This document shows, one piece after another, positions 23,201 to 36,257 of a stretch of 64,000 nucleotides of DNA (its first letter is position 1; each line of letters starts with the position of its first letter). This DNA comes from Smittia aterrima. Taxonomy: Eukaryota > Arthropoda > Insecta > Diptera > Chironomidae. A program made the translations under genes and the position numbers. Under the pieces are notes generated by a model. It saw only the letters and a program-made list of their open reading frames with translations. It was not told where the DNA came from and did no database searches. The stretch is taken from assembly GCA_033063855.1 (NCBI GenBank), contig CP093831.1, positions 10,230,001 to 10,294,000 of the forward strand, read 5' to 3'.

Positions 23201-26200
23201 GCGACGAGTTTATGTCAAAAGTGAAGTCAACCAACTCGTCGTATTGTCTTCTACGTCACAACCGAAACACTGGCCCCACCACAAGACCGAACGAAAGAAT
23301 TTCAAGCGGTGGCAGTAATTATAACAGCGCAATGCAGGAGAAGTCAACAGACTCAACTAATCTCACGTCCTCCTCGTCTACAGTGAATCGAAGCAAAATG
23401 GTAAATGACTGAACATCCTTCCTCAGCAATAAAAAGGTTAATTACTTTAACTCAACAGGAGCTGAGTCGTCAGAAATCTCCAATTTTTAATCGTCGACGT
23501 GCGTCATCTATAACCTTAGCTAGGACTATTCCCAATTTTGGAGCCCCATCGCCTACACCCACTTCCATCAATACATCTCCCGCTCATCATCCCGAGTATC
23601 GTTATATCAAGAACAGTGACGAGCAGCGACAAGGCAGCAACCAACCGTGGAACGAGCAGTCGCATAGCAACAGGTACATGAATAATTTGCAGCTTCTTGA
23701 TATAAAAAAATTGAGTTCAATGTCGATGTGAGAGCTTTTGCGGGTTTTGCGATTGAGAACTCTTACAAATTAAAACAGCTTCTGCTCAACGACCCAATTC
23801 GATTTCATTGGGTGCTTCGTATCCTTTTCACCTGAACTCACGTTTGACTGCATTCAAAGGAACTAACACATAGATTTCAACGCCTTCGGCAAATTTGTTT
23901 CGCCTTTTGCTCCATGTCACTCACTTTCCTTTCCCTTACCTGTCCAATGTTCATCCTGAATAGCTTTTCAAAAGCGAGTAAGTCGTAGTTTATGGATTTT
24001 TCAATGTTGACTTGTCAACTAGAAATAATGTCAACTTTCCTTCTCCGTATCGGATATCAAAACTTTCTAATTACAGGAAAGAGAAACAGACACATTGAAG
24101 GTCGAATCGGAAAGGCCACTGACTTTGTTTATTTAAATATTCTTTGTTACAAGTTATTCTTGGCAAGTTTCTTGAATGGCAAGCTGGAGAACAAGAAAAG
24201 TTTCCGTTTTTTAAATCAATTTCTCTCCTTCTTCTTTCAGAACCGAGAATCGAGATAAATACACTCGAAGTAAATCTCCAAACATATTTAATCGTAAAAC
24301 GATTGAAAGCAGTGCTCCTGCGGCAGCAACGAAGAATGCTCTAGGGCCAAAGCAACAACGTGCTCGAACTGCCTCGATGCCTGCGGAAAATCGAAAGGTG
24401 AGGTTGCTTTTTGTTAATCAAGGCGAATCGAAAAGCAATTATTCATTTATTATCAACTTGTGGCTTTGCCATGGCGTGACGAAAATGCGTAAACTGAATC
24501 AAGCAGAAAATCCAGAGAATGAATAATAAACGTAAACGCATTAAAAACCCATTCATCTTCTGTTTCTGAGTGCCACGACTGTTGTTGAAAATATTTATCC
24601 ACCTGATCGCAGTGTAAATCCACAACAGGCTTCATCCACTTATCGTAGCTCAGTCGCGGTAATTGACAGTAATTCGATTTCGGAAAACTTAATGGAAATG
24701 TGTTTTTGCAAATGTCCAACTTGCAACGAGTGTCCAACATTTCATTGCGCAAATCTCATCAATTGCCGCACCGCCAGGCTCCGCTTTTGGCAAAAACAAT
24801 TTCATGGCGAGATTCGTTAGAAAGTCTAAAATTTTAGTGCGTAAAATGATTTCGTGTTTTTCCACGTTTACCAGTCAACCGAGCAGCTGTTCAGTGAGTC
24901 GAGTAAAACTTGTTGGTCCATGCTTGCTATAATACTTTGTATTCGCACAATCTACGCTTTCACACTGTGGTGCTTCTCACCGAACGGCAAACATGAAACT
25001 TAAATTACAAAAGTTTTTCTCGCTCTCTCTCATTGAGTTTTGCTTGCGAACATCAACAAAATGTCACATTAGGTGGAAAAAATTGAAAGAAAAATAATTT
25101 CGATTGAAAAGGGTTTTCCAAGATGAGTTTTGTTTTATCAGCCACGAGTTCAATAGAGAGTGAACATTGCAAACATTGGGACATTTTCTCGCTTCAAATC
25201 AGTCGAGTGGACAAAAGGAAAAGTCTTGCGGGCTGAAAATAAAGCATTCAGCGTATTCTCGGAAGGTTCCTCTCATTAAATGGTTGGTTTTCTTTTCGCT
25301 CAGAGTATTGCATCCCCTTTAAATCGAAAGCTCCTTCTTCACTCTTCGCTCCCACGCAACGCAGCGAGCACTCAAACGAAGACGTAAAACATTATTTACC
25401 TCTCAACCCATATCAATTTGGAAATATATTCCTAATTTCAGCCTCGTTTGGCTGACACTCGACGCTCAGCGATTCATTGTGCTGACGTGGACATGGAATA
25501 TTATCGTCTGCGAAGCTTCAGCATAACATCACATGGGATCTGTAACTTGGGCGATTCTATGAGGCAAGTTCGTTAAAGTTCGAGTTAACAGCAAAACAAA
25601 TTAGCGCTGACAGTTACAAGATTAATTAAATTTCCTATCCTCCCTCTCTTTGCTCTCGTTGTTCAAGCAGAAGCCGAAGATCACGGTCCATCAACTCGGT
25701 GACGTCATCAAACAGCGGGCGAGACAGAAACAATAGGTAAGTAGCTGAAGGAAAAGTAATTAATTTAATTCCTACTCCGAAATGATACGACCAGGCGTTG
25801 AGTGCTAAGATACGATCTCGTTTTACGACAACGAAACTATTCTCGCTACCTACGCTTGCAGTTTCCTTCGAATGCATTCAAGTTTACGACCGGAATTTCA
25901 TTTCGCTTAATGTTCGAACTGAAACATTTCATTTTATAGCACTTGAGAGCTTAAAGTTTTATTTTTGCGCTCGATCGAATAGTTGCGAAAGTTTTATTAT
26001 TGAGCGAGCTTTTTATGATGGCAACGGAAGCAAAATGAGAACTTTTTAATTGATTTGTGCTTGGAGACTTAGAGGCTTTTGAGCTCAAGCGACAAGGCTT
26101 ACTCTCAGTCTCTGATATCATTGGAGTTTGATTAAAAGTGATCAAGTCATGTGGGACAAGAAAGAAAGTTTTTCATAAAGCTTTCAAGACTTCACTTTGT

Positions 26201-28486
26201 TTATTCTCTCTATGGTGTAATAGGGTAAAGCCCTACTCTCTTGCCTTAAGTGATGTTGACGCAAGGAAAATCTCTTTGGCTAATGAAAAATCATGAAATT
26301 CCAATGAAAATTCTCTAAAAGCATTTTCAATTATTTTGCATTCTTAAAGCTTTAATATCTCAAGGGAAATGAATTTTATATTAATTTTTTTCTTCACAAA
26401 AGGTTTAGGAAACATTTGAACGATTCGTCACGTACAAATGTAGCATCCGTCCATTCGAAATATTTAAATGGAGATTTCTAACCTTCAGAGTCTCAGCTGT
26501 GGAAAAAATCCGAAGCTTCACAAGAGTGCTTTTCGCCTAAGAAGATTTTTCTCGACGTTTTCGTCTCTATCTAATTCTTGGTCTAATTGTTATCCTAACC
26601 CACTTCATATTTTCTTTCTTTTTCCGTTGAAAAAGTGTAAGCGCCTGTCGCCTTTCCTAAATCCGCCTTGTCAGAGCGAAGTGATTTTAATCTTTGTCGC
26701 TTTGGAGCCTTCGCAAAATTAAAACTTTATTTGGGTTGCGGGTGTGCCTTCGCTTTCATGAATGGAAAGTTTTCCAAGAAAGTCTAATTTAATTATTAAT
26801 GGATGTTTAAAAATCTGTAATCAGATTAAGGAGTTAGAGCCGAACCGTTTCCAACTCAAATGATGAAGAGTTTTCGTATCTTCAATTAGATCGAAAGTAA
26901 TCTCTTAATTTAATTTCTTTCAGTACAAGTTCACAGCACATGGATGAGATCAAAGAACTGGAAAATGCTAAGAGCGATGACAAGAATGTCGCTTACAAGA
27001 TTGCAATGCTTGGTGATTCAGGTGTCGGCAAAACGGCGTTGACATATCAGTTTACGACATCGGAATATATTTGCGCTTACGACCTCAGCCTTGACGATGA
27101 CTACGGACAAAAGACTGTTTCAGTTCTGCTGAATAATCAGGAAACTGACTTGGAAGTTATCGATCATCCGGCTTGCGAAATGTCGGTAAGCTCCAACATT
27201 TTTATTTCTAATTATTTCCATTTGATTGGAGTTTGAATGTTGGCAGAAGTCGATTTCCATTTTCAATAAAAGATTCTTCATCGAAAGCTCACATGAATAC
27301 CTAATGAAATTTATTCTTCTCTTCACCTGTCTTGTTTACTTTCATCACGCTCATCGTAGGTGGAAGCTTTCTGCTCAACGTACAGCATCGATTTGTTTGT
27401 TATTGTATATTCAGTTGTTGATAGGAAGACCTTCAAGACTGCGGAGAGGATTCTTCTCTATCTAAAGGAGAATGAGATGATGCTTACGCGAGGAGCAATT
27501 CTCGTTGGTAATAAAACCGACCTAGAGAGACAACGAGAAGTCACAATGCAAGGTTCGTAGCGTCTTTCAATATTAAATCAATTATTTATAAAATGAAATT
27601 CCTTTCTCCATCGTCTTCAGCTGGACGAAAACTGGCAAAGGAAATAGGCTGTAAGTTCATTGAGACGTCGAGTGGCCTAGATCATAATGTAGATGAATTG
27701 CTTGTTGGCATTGTTGCTCAAGTTAAGCTCAATCCCCAACGGATACGAAATTTGTCAGATAAGCAACGGAACAGCTTGTGCATGACGGTTCAGCAGAAAT
27801 ATAAAGGAACAGCAGATCATTTCACCGAATTGCGTCGTAATGAGAGAAATAAAAGCAATTTGAAGAGCTCAGTAGACGCAGCAAGGGGCAGAAACAAAAA
27901 TAGTAAGAGCAACAATAAGGAAAATGTGAATCAAGAGTTTGAAGATGAGAGTGATGACGAAAGATCATCGGATGAGAGTGGAGAAAGTGACATTGAAAAG
28001 TATTTCAACTTAAACGACAGAGCGCCTCAGCATGCTGCCGGATCCGGTGAAGCATCAACAGCTATGAACCTTAACAAGCTGTTGAATTCACGAAGATACG
28101 CAACGCCTGGCATGGGCTCAAACTGCGGTGTTGTTAATCCATTTTTCAACAGCAATGTCATTAGCAATAGCAATAATACTATTAGCACATCTTCGTGTAG
28201 CACGCCAACGTCTGTCTATCCACCAGGATCATCGTCGACCACATCAACCAACCAGACCAAAACTAATAAACGCGATTTAACGTCTTATGATAGCCAACCC
28301 GCAAGCCAACAGGCAACGCCAAAAAAATCTAATTTATCGGGCGGCGAAAGTGACACGAGTGACCGCTGTATCAACAGGTTTTCCAACCGCACAAAGCTCT
28401 TTCTCACGTCGTTCTTAAAATTTAAAAGGTCTTTGCGCGTGAAACGACGCAATTCAAACAGCTGCAGTGACCTTTTTGTCATTTGA
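20275..28486 (+). CDS. Rgk: RGK-family (Rad/Gem/Rem-like) small GTPase with long N- and C-terminal extensions
   Basis: Exons that join in frame: 20255-20427 (first Met 20275), 23131-23400, 23459-23673, 24241-24397, 25442-25563, 25668-25736, 26924-27185, 27360-27552 and 27621-28486, giving about 768 aa. The Ser/Asn-rich N-terminal half contains the RGK-typical Y-Y-R-L-R-S-F-S-I-T-S-H-G-I-C-N-L-G-D-S and S-R-S-I-N-S-V-T-S. In the G domain, G1 is G-D-S-G-V-G-K-T, G3 is the RGK-divergent D-H-P-A-C-E-M-S rather than D-T-A-G, G4 is N-K-T-D and G5 is E-T-S-S-G. The C-terminus has no CaaX box and ends C-S-D-L-F-V-I, the RGK C-terminal signature. Family members sit at the plasma membrane and restrain voltage-gated calcium channels through the beta subunit. 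An upstream coding exon is possible, because exon 20255 opens in phase 1. Confidence 0.88.
20483..21016 (+). CDS. Rgk: Candidate alternative exon of the RGK gene with its own stop
   Basis: An acceptor at 20482 opens 178 in-frame codons continuing from the phase-0 donor at 20427. They start V-I-P-R-Y-N-V-R-G-R, are Ser/Asn-rich, and end in C-N-C-G-K-L-L-C-K-C...Y-S-H and a stop at 21014-21016. There is also a perfect donor (GTAAGT at 20961), but it leaves in phase 1, and the next recognised exon (23131) needs phase 0. Either this is a terminal exon of a short isoform without the G domain, or a small exon between 21 and 23 kb is missed. Skipping it (20427 to 23131) keeps the frame. Confidence 0.5.
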   Translation, partial: VIPRYNVRGRNRSSSAKYSNSSSLLPSAGLAVRSNSFRVNRNSSSSLTGGNTAGTVSSDFCKHIKYCCLHQNLTGARLDSGAFLDRPSRNQNFDDGRLNNLGTQFKFNDLNTNNYSNFSDDEKSMKFSRKLSADANIISNHNKSLQQNYDSFENRKCNCGKLLCKCLRSSSFAFYSH

Positions 28487-31400
28487 AAACGATTTTCATA
28501 TGGAAACGCGCAAAAGCTTTTGATAAACTTTTTTCCGCATAAAACACTTTTTGTCGCCTCGAGAAAATTAATTGAAAACTTGATTGGTCAATTCAAAAGC
28601 TTTTATTTCAATCTTCAACGCTTCAGATCGATCGTCATGATGAATTGAGTTTTTAATCCAAAAATAATCGAATTCAGATTAAAAACGGAAGCTTTTCAAT
28701 GAGAGCCATCATTGTCGAGTCTGTGGAGAAATAAAAGAAATCAATCAGGGCTTTTCATTTTGATGCTCACATTTCCAGTGTCGAATGTGAGATGGGATTG
28801 ATTCCTGGAAATCTAATTAAGTTTTCTCTGATTGAAATTTGAATTCAGATAAATCTTCTATTAATTGAAGTTTCCTTGATTGCAACTTCATTCAAATTAA
28901 ATATTGGCTGCGAATAAAGTCTCCAAAATTTCTAGGAAACTCTTCAATTGGAATTGCTGATTTTCTGTTTGTTTTATAACAACTTCAGAAGCAAACAAGC
29001 TTAAGAAGATATCATCCAAAGTCAGGAACGAATGAATTTATTTTCTTCGGAGACTCTGAGCTCACAGAAATAAATTATTCATACGAAAGGAGCCGCGAGT
29101 CTCTTCCTCTCTCGCTGTAATAAATTGCACTTTGACCAATTTTCTTATTTCCAGACAATTTAGAAATGAATTTATAAGAACTCGAGCAACGCAGTGAATT
29201 AAAATGTTTTAGAAGATTGGAATGTTTTTGAGCTGCAAATTTAAATGAGGAACTGGCATGGTGCGAAATGGAAAAATGTTTTTCCAAGCGAATAAGAATT
29301 TAAATTTATTTCTTAAATGTGTTTGTGCTTATACGCAGCATGGAAGGAGAAGAATGAAATGAATTTATTGTAATAGGAATACAAAAAGATAACATGAAGA
29401 TGATTATGCTAAAAAGGAAATAAAATATTTCTGCTGTGAAAATTTATAATTCTCGTTTGAAGCTTCGAATATTTTTCAGTAAATTTTGTATTGAAATTCA
29501 AAGTTAGTTTCGTCTGAAATTTCATGAAATTTAATCTTTCACTTTGAGGAAGATTTACGTCGTAAAGATTTTCTCTTGCAGTTCAACATCAGACAGAAAA
29601 GGAAATGATGTCAATCAACTTTCCACAAAAGTCGAACCCAAAAGTTCATTGAACTTTACAATAATTTGTTTACAATTTTATTTTTCAACTTGAACTTTTT
29701 TTGTTTTTGTTTTCAATTGAGAAATTTCAGTGAACAACGAGAAAGAGCTTTCGAGTTAAATTGATGATGCAAACATACTCTTCCAACACCATTTGTGCAG
29801 TCAATCATTGCTTCGGGGACTATCGTCATGCATTCAGTAACAATGCTCCTTAACAAGATTGTAACTTAGAAATTTAATGATCAACAGCGAGAAAAGTTCC
29901 TCAAGCAACGACTCGTGCTCGAACAATCTACTTTCTGATAATTTGAAAATAAAGCTTCTCCCTTTCATTTTAACACGAATGTAAGCTCAGCTGAGTTGAG
30001 TTGATTTTCTAAGAATTTTAATTTTTGTTTAGAAATAGCAAAGTTTAAGCTCGTTCAGCCGATTAATCTGTACCAAGAAAAGCTAAAATAAAAGTTTCAA
30101 TGAGCTTGAAAGTTTATCTTTGTTCTAGAAATAGTTTTTCTTTTCTTCTCCAGCGTTGAAAACTCACTCTCTCGCTAATGATTCTTCTCAGCTCCATAAG
30201 CTAACGGGAACATTTTAACCTTCACAGTTGAACAATCAAAACTTTTTATCCGAAAGCGAAACCACATTAAGAGCATTGAAAAGCTTTTTTTTCTCATGAA
30301 TCGGAAAGCAAAACGAGATCGCCATTTAAGGAGATACAAACTCATCGAAGTGAATGAAATGAAAGTTTATCTCGTAATCTCCAGGGATGGAATCGATTTT
30401 ATATCATTCAAGATTGAGCAGTTCTTAAGGCAAGATAACAACATCAATTTTTCATTTGAAAGGTCACATTGGCCTAAAATATGGACAGCGATTACTGTCA
30501 AACGTTTTCTTGGGCCGACACGAAAAAACTTTTCCCGGGAGCCTGAAGCTCAGAAATGGTAACGGTCGTTCAATGATTAACCTTTGGGGAGGATTCTGGT
30601 TCTGTAATGCCTCGTGCAACAGCTTTAGCCTCGGAGCGAGACATTGACGTCGTAGTCAATGTTGCTTTAAACCGAGAGATTGTTTCCTAATACTCTGTGG
30701 TTTCCAAGAAGGCGAGTCAACATCTTTCCTCGCTAACCTCAAGACAACGTCAACTTTTTTCCCAACACAACGCTTAATTGGGTCAATAAAGAATAATCCG
30801 CTGAAAAAAGGGAAATATTAAATTTCCCTCCGACACCTAACAAATCTGGAAGTATTATGCATGCCATGAAGCGCTGATTTAACGAGCTATTCAGTGAAAT
30901 TCGTTTCACACCCGGCTATGCCGTAAAATTCACTTTCGACAAGGAAGTGAATAGCGAAATGTGTTTGATGTTCTTCGTAAAAAAAAAGCTTTCATAAACG
31001 TTTAAGTAAAAGCAAAAGGTGAAAGTCCTGAAAACATTTTTATTTCTGATTTATGTGGGAAAATTCATACGGAAAGCGTTTTCCCGCTGAGGTTGATTTC
31101 CGGTTGATGAATTCTTGAATGAAACCGCGCCGCTGGGGTGAAGCTACGGGAAATCAGCGGTGGGAAGTCGGGAAAATCGAATAAGAGTTATTCTTAAAGC
31201 TAAAAAATAAAATCGATTTCAAAAATATTTCCTTCTGCTCGTCGTTGACTTCTTGTCACGTAGATATTTTTAAGGGTTCCCTCTCTAACACCCACAAAAC
31301 GATGGATACACCTCGATTCAAACACGGATTTATCTCGTAATCTCGTTGTTTAACTTCCATAAAGCGAATTGAGCATGCAAATATGTTTCACGGGATTTGT

Positions 31401-34400
31401 CAGATTTGAGTGACAAGCAATTTCGATTCGCATGTAAATCGATGTACGCCCGGGACGAGTAAACTGCGATACTAAAATTGCATGAAACCATGACAAACAA
31501 TAAATATTTTCATTTCCGCCGATTTCGTATCACTCGAGTTGATGATGATGTGGGTGAAAATATTTGATCGCTACCCTTAAACAACAATGGCCGTGTGGTG
31601 GGAATTCGTCAGCACTGAGCTCAAGTTAATTCAAGCAATCCTTCTTCTATAAATTGTTGATTGTCCATGGGGAGCAAAAGACGGAAATTAACGAAATTGC
31701 TGACTAATTTGCAATTTCTTTATTCTCGAGATTCGCCTTCTTGCTCTTAAAGAGATTTTTATCATCAATCAATGAAACGTGACAGACATTGGAGAAGTCT
31801 ATTCCGACGAGTCGGCTAAATTCCCCTTCGAGAGCTCTTGAAATTATAATGATTTTCAAACTAGAACGAAAAGCTCTAATTTCTATAATTAGGGCTCACG
31901 AAACGATTGTTCTTTCTAAATAACTTCCTGTATCGTTTTAACGACACGTACGGGTTGAAAGCAACAAGTTTCCTTCCAGAAAAACGTTTCATTAAAAACG
32001 AAAACACCAAAGGGTCGTACGAATCGTGTTCTAATAGCTTGTCGAAAGTTGTAACACAGTTTCGTGGCTTGAAATAGCGTTTGAACATGAACAGATCTGG
32101 GTCGAGATGAGAGGAAATTTAAATTAAAACTTTTAATTAAGTGGGCTCGTGTCTAAGTGATGTAGAAAGAGAATGAGAGAGGTCATTAATGTTTGATGAT
32201 GTTTCTGTTTTGATGGAATCACTTGGCGGTGATCATTCTTTGAATTATTTATTTGTCCTGAGTGATTCGATATCAATTTGATTTGGACACGAAAACCTGA
32301 CTTGATGGTTTGTTGAACATCAACTCGCTGAGCCATGCATTTGCTAACAAACTTCTCCTCGTCGAGATTATCTTAAGTAGCAAAGAGAGAAATGGATCTT
32401 TTACGGGTTTTATTTGAAATTGAATCATCTTCTCTTTATATCAAGTTTCCCTTTCATCTAAGCTAAGCAAGCTGATTAAAACTTTTCTTTCGCATTTATT
32501 GTTGCTTCGTCAATTTTCATTCTCTTCGTCTAAGTTACCATTTCTTTGATTAAAAGCGAACGCCAACGCGCGTTGTCCATAGACTTTTGCGCAGCGAGCG
32601 AGATTTGAGTGAAATGAACTGCGAAATTTCAAAATCGCCCTTGGCTTTTCATTAGCGTTATTTTCTATTTATGTGCATCATCCGAATTTCCAAGGACGTT
32701 AAGTTTGACGAGGAAAGTTTTCACTTACAAACTTTAATTAAAAATTTCATTTACATTTCAAGCTCTGCTACAGTTTAAAATTTAATGACGAGCTTTAAAA
32801 TATTTTTGAGGAACTTTTCCCTCCGAACTTTGTACCTCGTACCCGAATCTCGTTAAGCAATTTTTATCCTTTCAATGAGCAAAGTTTTGAAGACTTAACT
32901 CGCAAAAGCAGATGGCGGAAGAGCGTAGCGTCTTAAAAATTAATGATATGGCCAATAGCTTTTATCATCATCCCCCAAACATTAAAATGACCAAGGAGAT
33001 TGTTTTATTTCTCCTTTTAAGTGGCGCAAGGGTTCGTTTAATGGAAACGTCACGTACAAATCGGTTTAACTTCACGACTCTCCAATTGCTTTCAGTCCAT
33101 GACGCAATGACAACGTTTCAATCTGTTGATGCTTTCAATGTTCAATCAATTTCAGGTAACCACCGGATAAAGACGAGTTTAAACCTTCTCAGAAATTTAT
33201 TTAAGACAGCAACTTCAACATCATGAACATCTCATTAATCTCAAAGCTTTTAGCTTTAAAATCCATTTACAGTTCTCTGAATTAAAAAAATGTTCGTGAG
33301 ACCGACAATAAAATGAAATGAAATCATGCCGCCTGTGGAGAAGCATAATTAAGTGAACTCTCATGGCAATTATTTTCTTAAATGTACAATAAAAGTTAAT
33401 ATGGCTTGCAGCAACTTGTCATTACACTTTCAGCAAGTGCCTTTCGGTAGGACAATCAACCGACAACTTCACTTCACATCAACCACAGAATTTTAAATGT
33501 CATCAAGGCTTTTGCGGTTTATCACTTCAGGTTGAAAACTATTGAGCTCCACTTAACATCGTATATCATCAGTTTACGCTCAATCGAATGTGGAATTGAT
33601 AGGGATTATGTCGAGACAACGAGCTCTCGAACGAACTAACGAGTCTGCATGAAATGCGCTCGCTGCATCGGGAAATCCAAACCAATTAAGTTCGACAAAA
33701 AAGTTCCACTTCCATGTGACTGTGTAATCAAACACGATGGAATAAAAAAAACGGATCTCACAAATTGGTAATCTCGCAAATGCTTTTGACCAGCAACAAG
33801 GCAATTTGATGAATTAAAAAAAGTTTTCAGGTGCTGCACAAGATTTTTTTTAAAAAAAAAATTATTTGAAGTGCTGAAATATTTGTTTGAAATATTGAGC
33901 TTTAACATTTATTAGACATCAAGAGTTTTAATGTTTACTTTTAATTTCACTGCATGTAGGAAAGTTCCGAGTGTAGGTGAACTTCAAGACCTTGAAAAAA
34001 TAAAAGTTCATTAAAGTTTTCATCTTTTTTCATCTTTTTTCTAAAAACTTTTTTGGTTTCAACCGCTCGCAAAGTTTCCATGTTCGCTTGGTAGAAAATT
34101 CCATGAAATCCTTTCATGTTCTGCGCCATGATGAGAATCAGTTTCGTCTTTTCGCTGAGACAACTTCAACGTGTTGTCTTGACTGCATAGATTTTCGCGC
34201 AAAGTCGTCTTCAGGTTGTCGTAAAGATCGAGCTTGTAATATTCTCGAGATTTATTCTAAAGCTCGACTCATTTTTTTGCTTTCCTTCCTATTGGTTAGA
34301 TATTGTGCCGTCAATATGTCAGAGACACGTTGAAAGATTTTTCTGGAGTCGATGTAATTGACGGGAACAAACGCAATCCGTTTAAGTTTATTTTGCAGAA

Positions 34401-36257
34401 ACAATTATGAAATTTTCCCCGAACAAAGGAGACTTGTCAACCTTGTCAAGTGTTACCTTTATGAGACAGTCTGTGGCTTGCAAACACTTTGAATTGTTGA
34501 TTGTACTAACCGAGTTGCATTATGATTTAAAATTCAAAAAGCTTTCAAAAGGATAATATTCTCGGGAATGATTCTTAATGAACCACATAAAGCTATGAAA
34601 TGAATTTAAAAGAGCGAGAAGTGAATATTGCACGATAGAGTAAATCACCACAATTTCCGCACTGTCGTCTATCGTTGCACCGCTTATTCAGCTCAAAGCT
34701 TCTCAGGCAACGAAATGAAACATCAGAAAACTTTGCGAATTAATCGCATTACACTTTTCATCCTTCTCCCAAGCTAGCTCATACACGCGACCTCGCCACA
34801 GAGAAGTGCACATTTTCATCTACTCAACTCTGCTTTACTTCCCTTCAGAGTTTTACAAATTGAATAAGAGCGAAATTGAATTCATAAGAATCGTTTAATT
34901 ATTTATAATCTTATTTGAATTAGAAGTTTTTCGCTTAATTGCGTAGCAGGAATAGTTTCTTTGTTACAAGAGTTTGTCGTCTTTCATCCCCGAGCGGCGC
35001 ACAGCGCAAGAAAGTGGGACGAATCTTGTTTTAGATAAATTGCTTTCAACAAGCGATTCCCTCGCTTGCACAGTTGTGCAATTCCCTTTATGATCATCTT
35101 GCATGAGGAGTCATAAAGAAGCTACAACTTTGCAGTTCCTATATTTCATTCAACAATGTTACATCGAGTGATGCAGCAACTTAATTTGTTACTTACTAGA
35201 TTAACAGCTGCTTTGACTACAAATAATGTTTTATTATGAATCAAGCAAAGAACGAAATCATTAAACAATTTATTCTTTTTCCCATCAACGCAATGAAACA
35301 CGCTTTCATGAAATGTAAGAGGGAAACGAAAAGCTTTTGATGATATTGTCAATCGATTCGATTTTGTAGGAGTCGAGAATTGCGCGTTAACAACATAAAA
35401 TTGACGATGAAGAGCTTTTAAAGTCATCTCGCATTTCGATTTTCATTTCAAAATTGAAGGAAGCGGTTTCCACTTGAAGGTTCAATAGATCACAAATGAC
35501 TTCGGTTTCGATGGAAATCTTAATTGAAAGTGAAATCATATTCCATCATCGAACCGTCGCTTATAATTAGGATAATGAAGTAGACTAAAATTGAAGATTG
35601 ACCTATAACAATCAGTCAACGAAATTTATTATAATTGAAGTCTAAATGTTGTCATAAGAGAAATCGCTAAGGCATGTCGGTAAATTTTTGATGCGAATCG
35701 TGTCTCGTATCACTGACTAAAAATCCGTAAAACGATAATTTACATTAATTTAGATCCTTCATACCGTCACGTCAAATCCCGGAAAGTTGTTTCGCACGAG
35801 CTTGAACGTTTCAACATTAAAAAGACTTTACACACGACATGAGATTGTTTGTCTCGGTAAATGCATGAGTAACATAGCGAGAAGCTCCTCTTCTTTTTAT
35901 AAACATTAGCGAAGTTATTTTTCCGATTAAATTTCCTATGAAAAGAGAAATTCAGTGAAGCCAAATTCTTTAAATAATTCTTCATTCTGTCTCGTATTTA
36001 ACTCCCCTTTCGTTTCACGGCTCCGCATTTCAATAAAACACTTAACAAGCGATTCGGGTAAAAGCTCCAGAACCTTGAGCAACGCGAAAAACGCTTTTGC
36101 TGAAACAGAAAGCAAACTAGAACAAAGCAATTTTATTCAGCTTCAATGAAACGAATTGTGTGAAATGATTTATTTATTTTATTTACATTCAAACCTTCAG
36201 AGGAAAATCGGGAAATTCAAGAAAAAGTTTACCTCTTTATACCAAGAAAAACTGCTC
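28487..36257. other. Long stretch with no recognised gene
   Basis: Nearly 7.8 kb between the RGK stop and the ING3 stop. It should contain the RGK 3' UTR at its left end. The open frames inside are short, without domains, and do not chain through splice sites. Candidate regulatory DNA or introns of an unseen transcript; nothing more can be supported. Confidence 0.5.

Noticed and set aside
24443..24752. Minus-strand open frames inside the RGK gene
   Set aside because: They lie in an intron opposite confirmed coding exons, without motifs.
26924..26942. Start of the RGK protein at the Met at 26940
   Set aside because: The upstream exons join in frame and carry the RGK-specific Y-Y-R-L-R-S-F-S-I-T-S-H-G block, so this Met is internal.
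30296..30647. Two overlapping plus-strand frames of 63-88 codons
   Set aside because: No signal, domain or flanking splice sites; one begins inside the other in a different frame.
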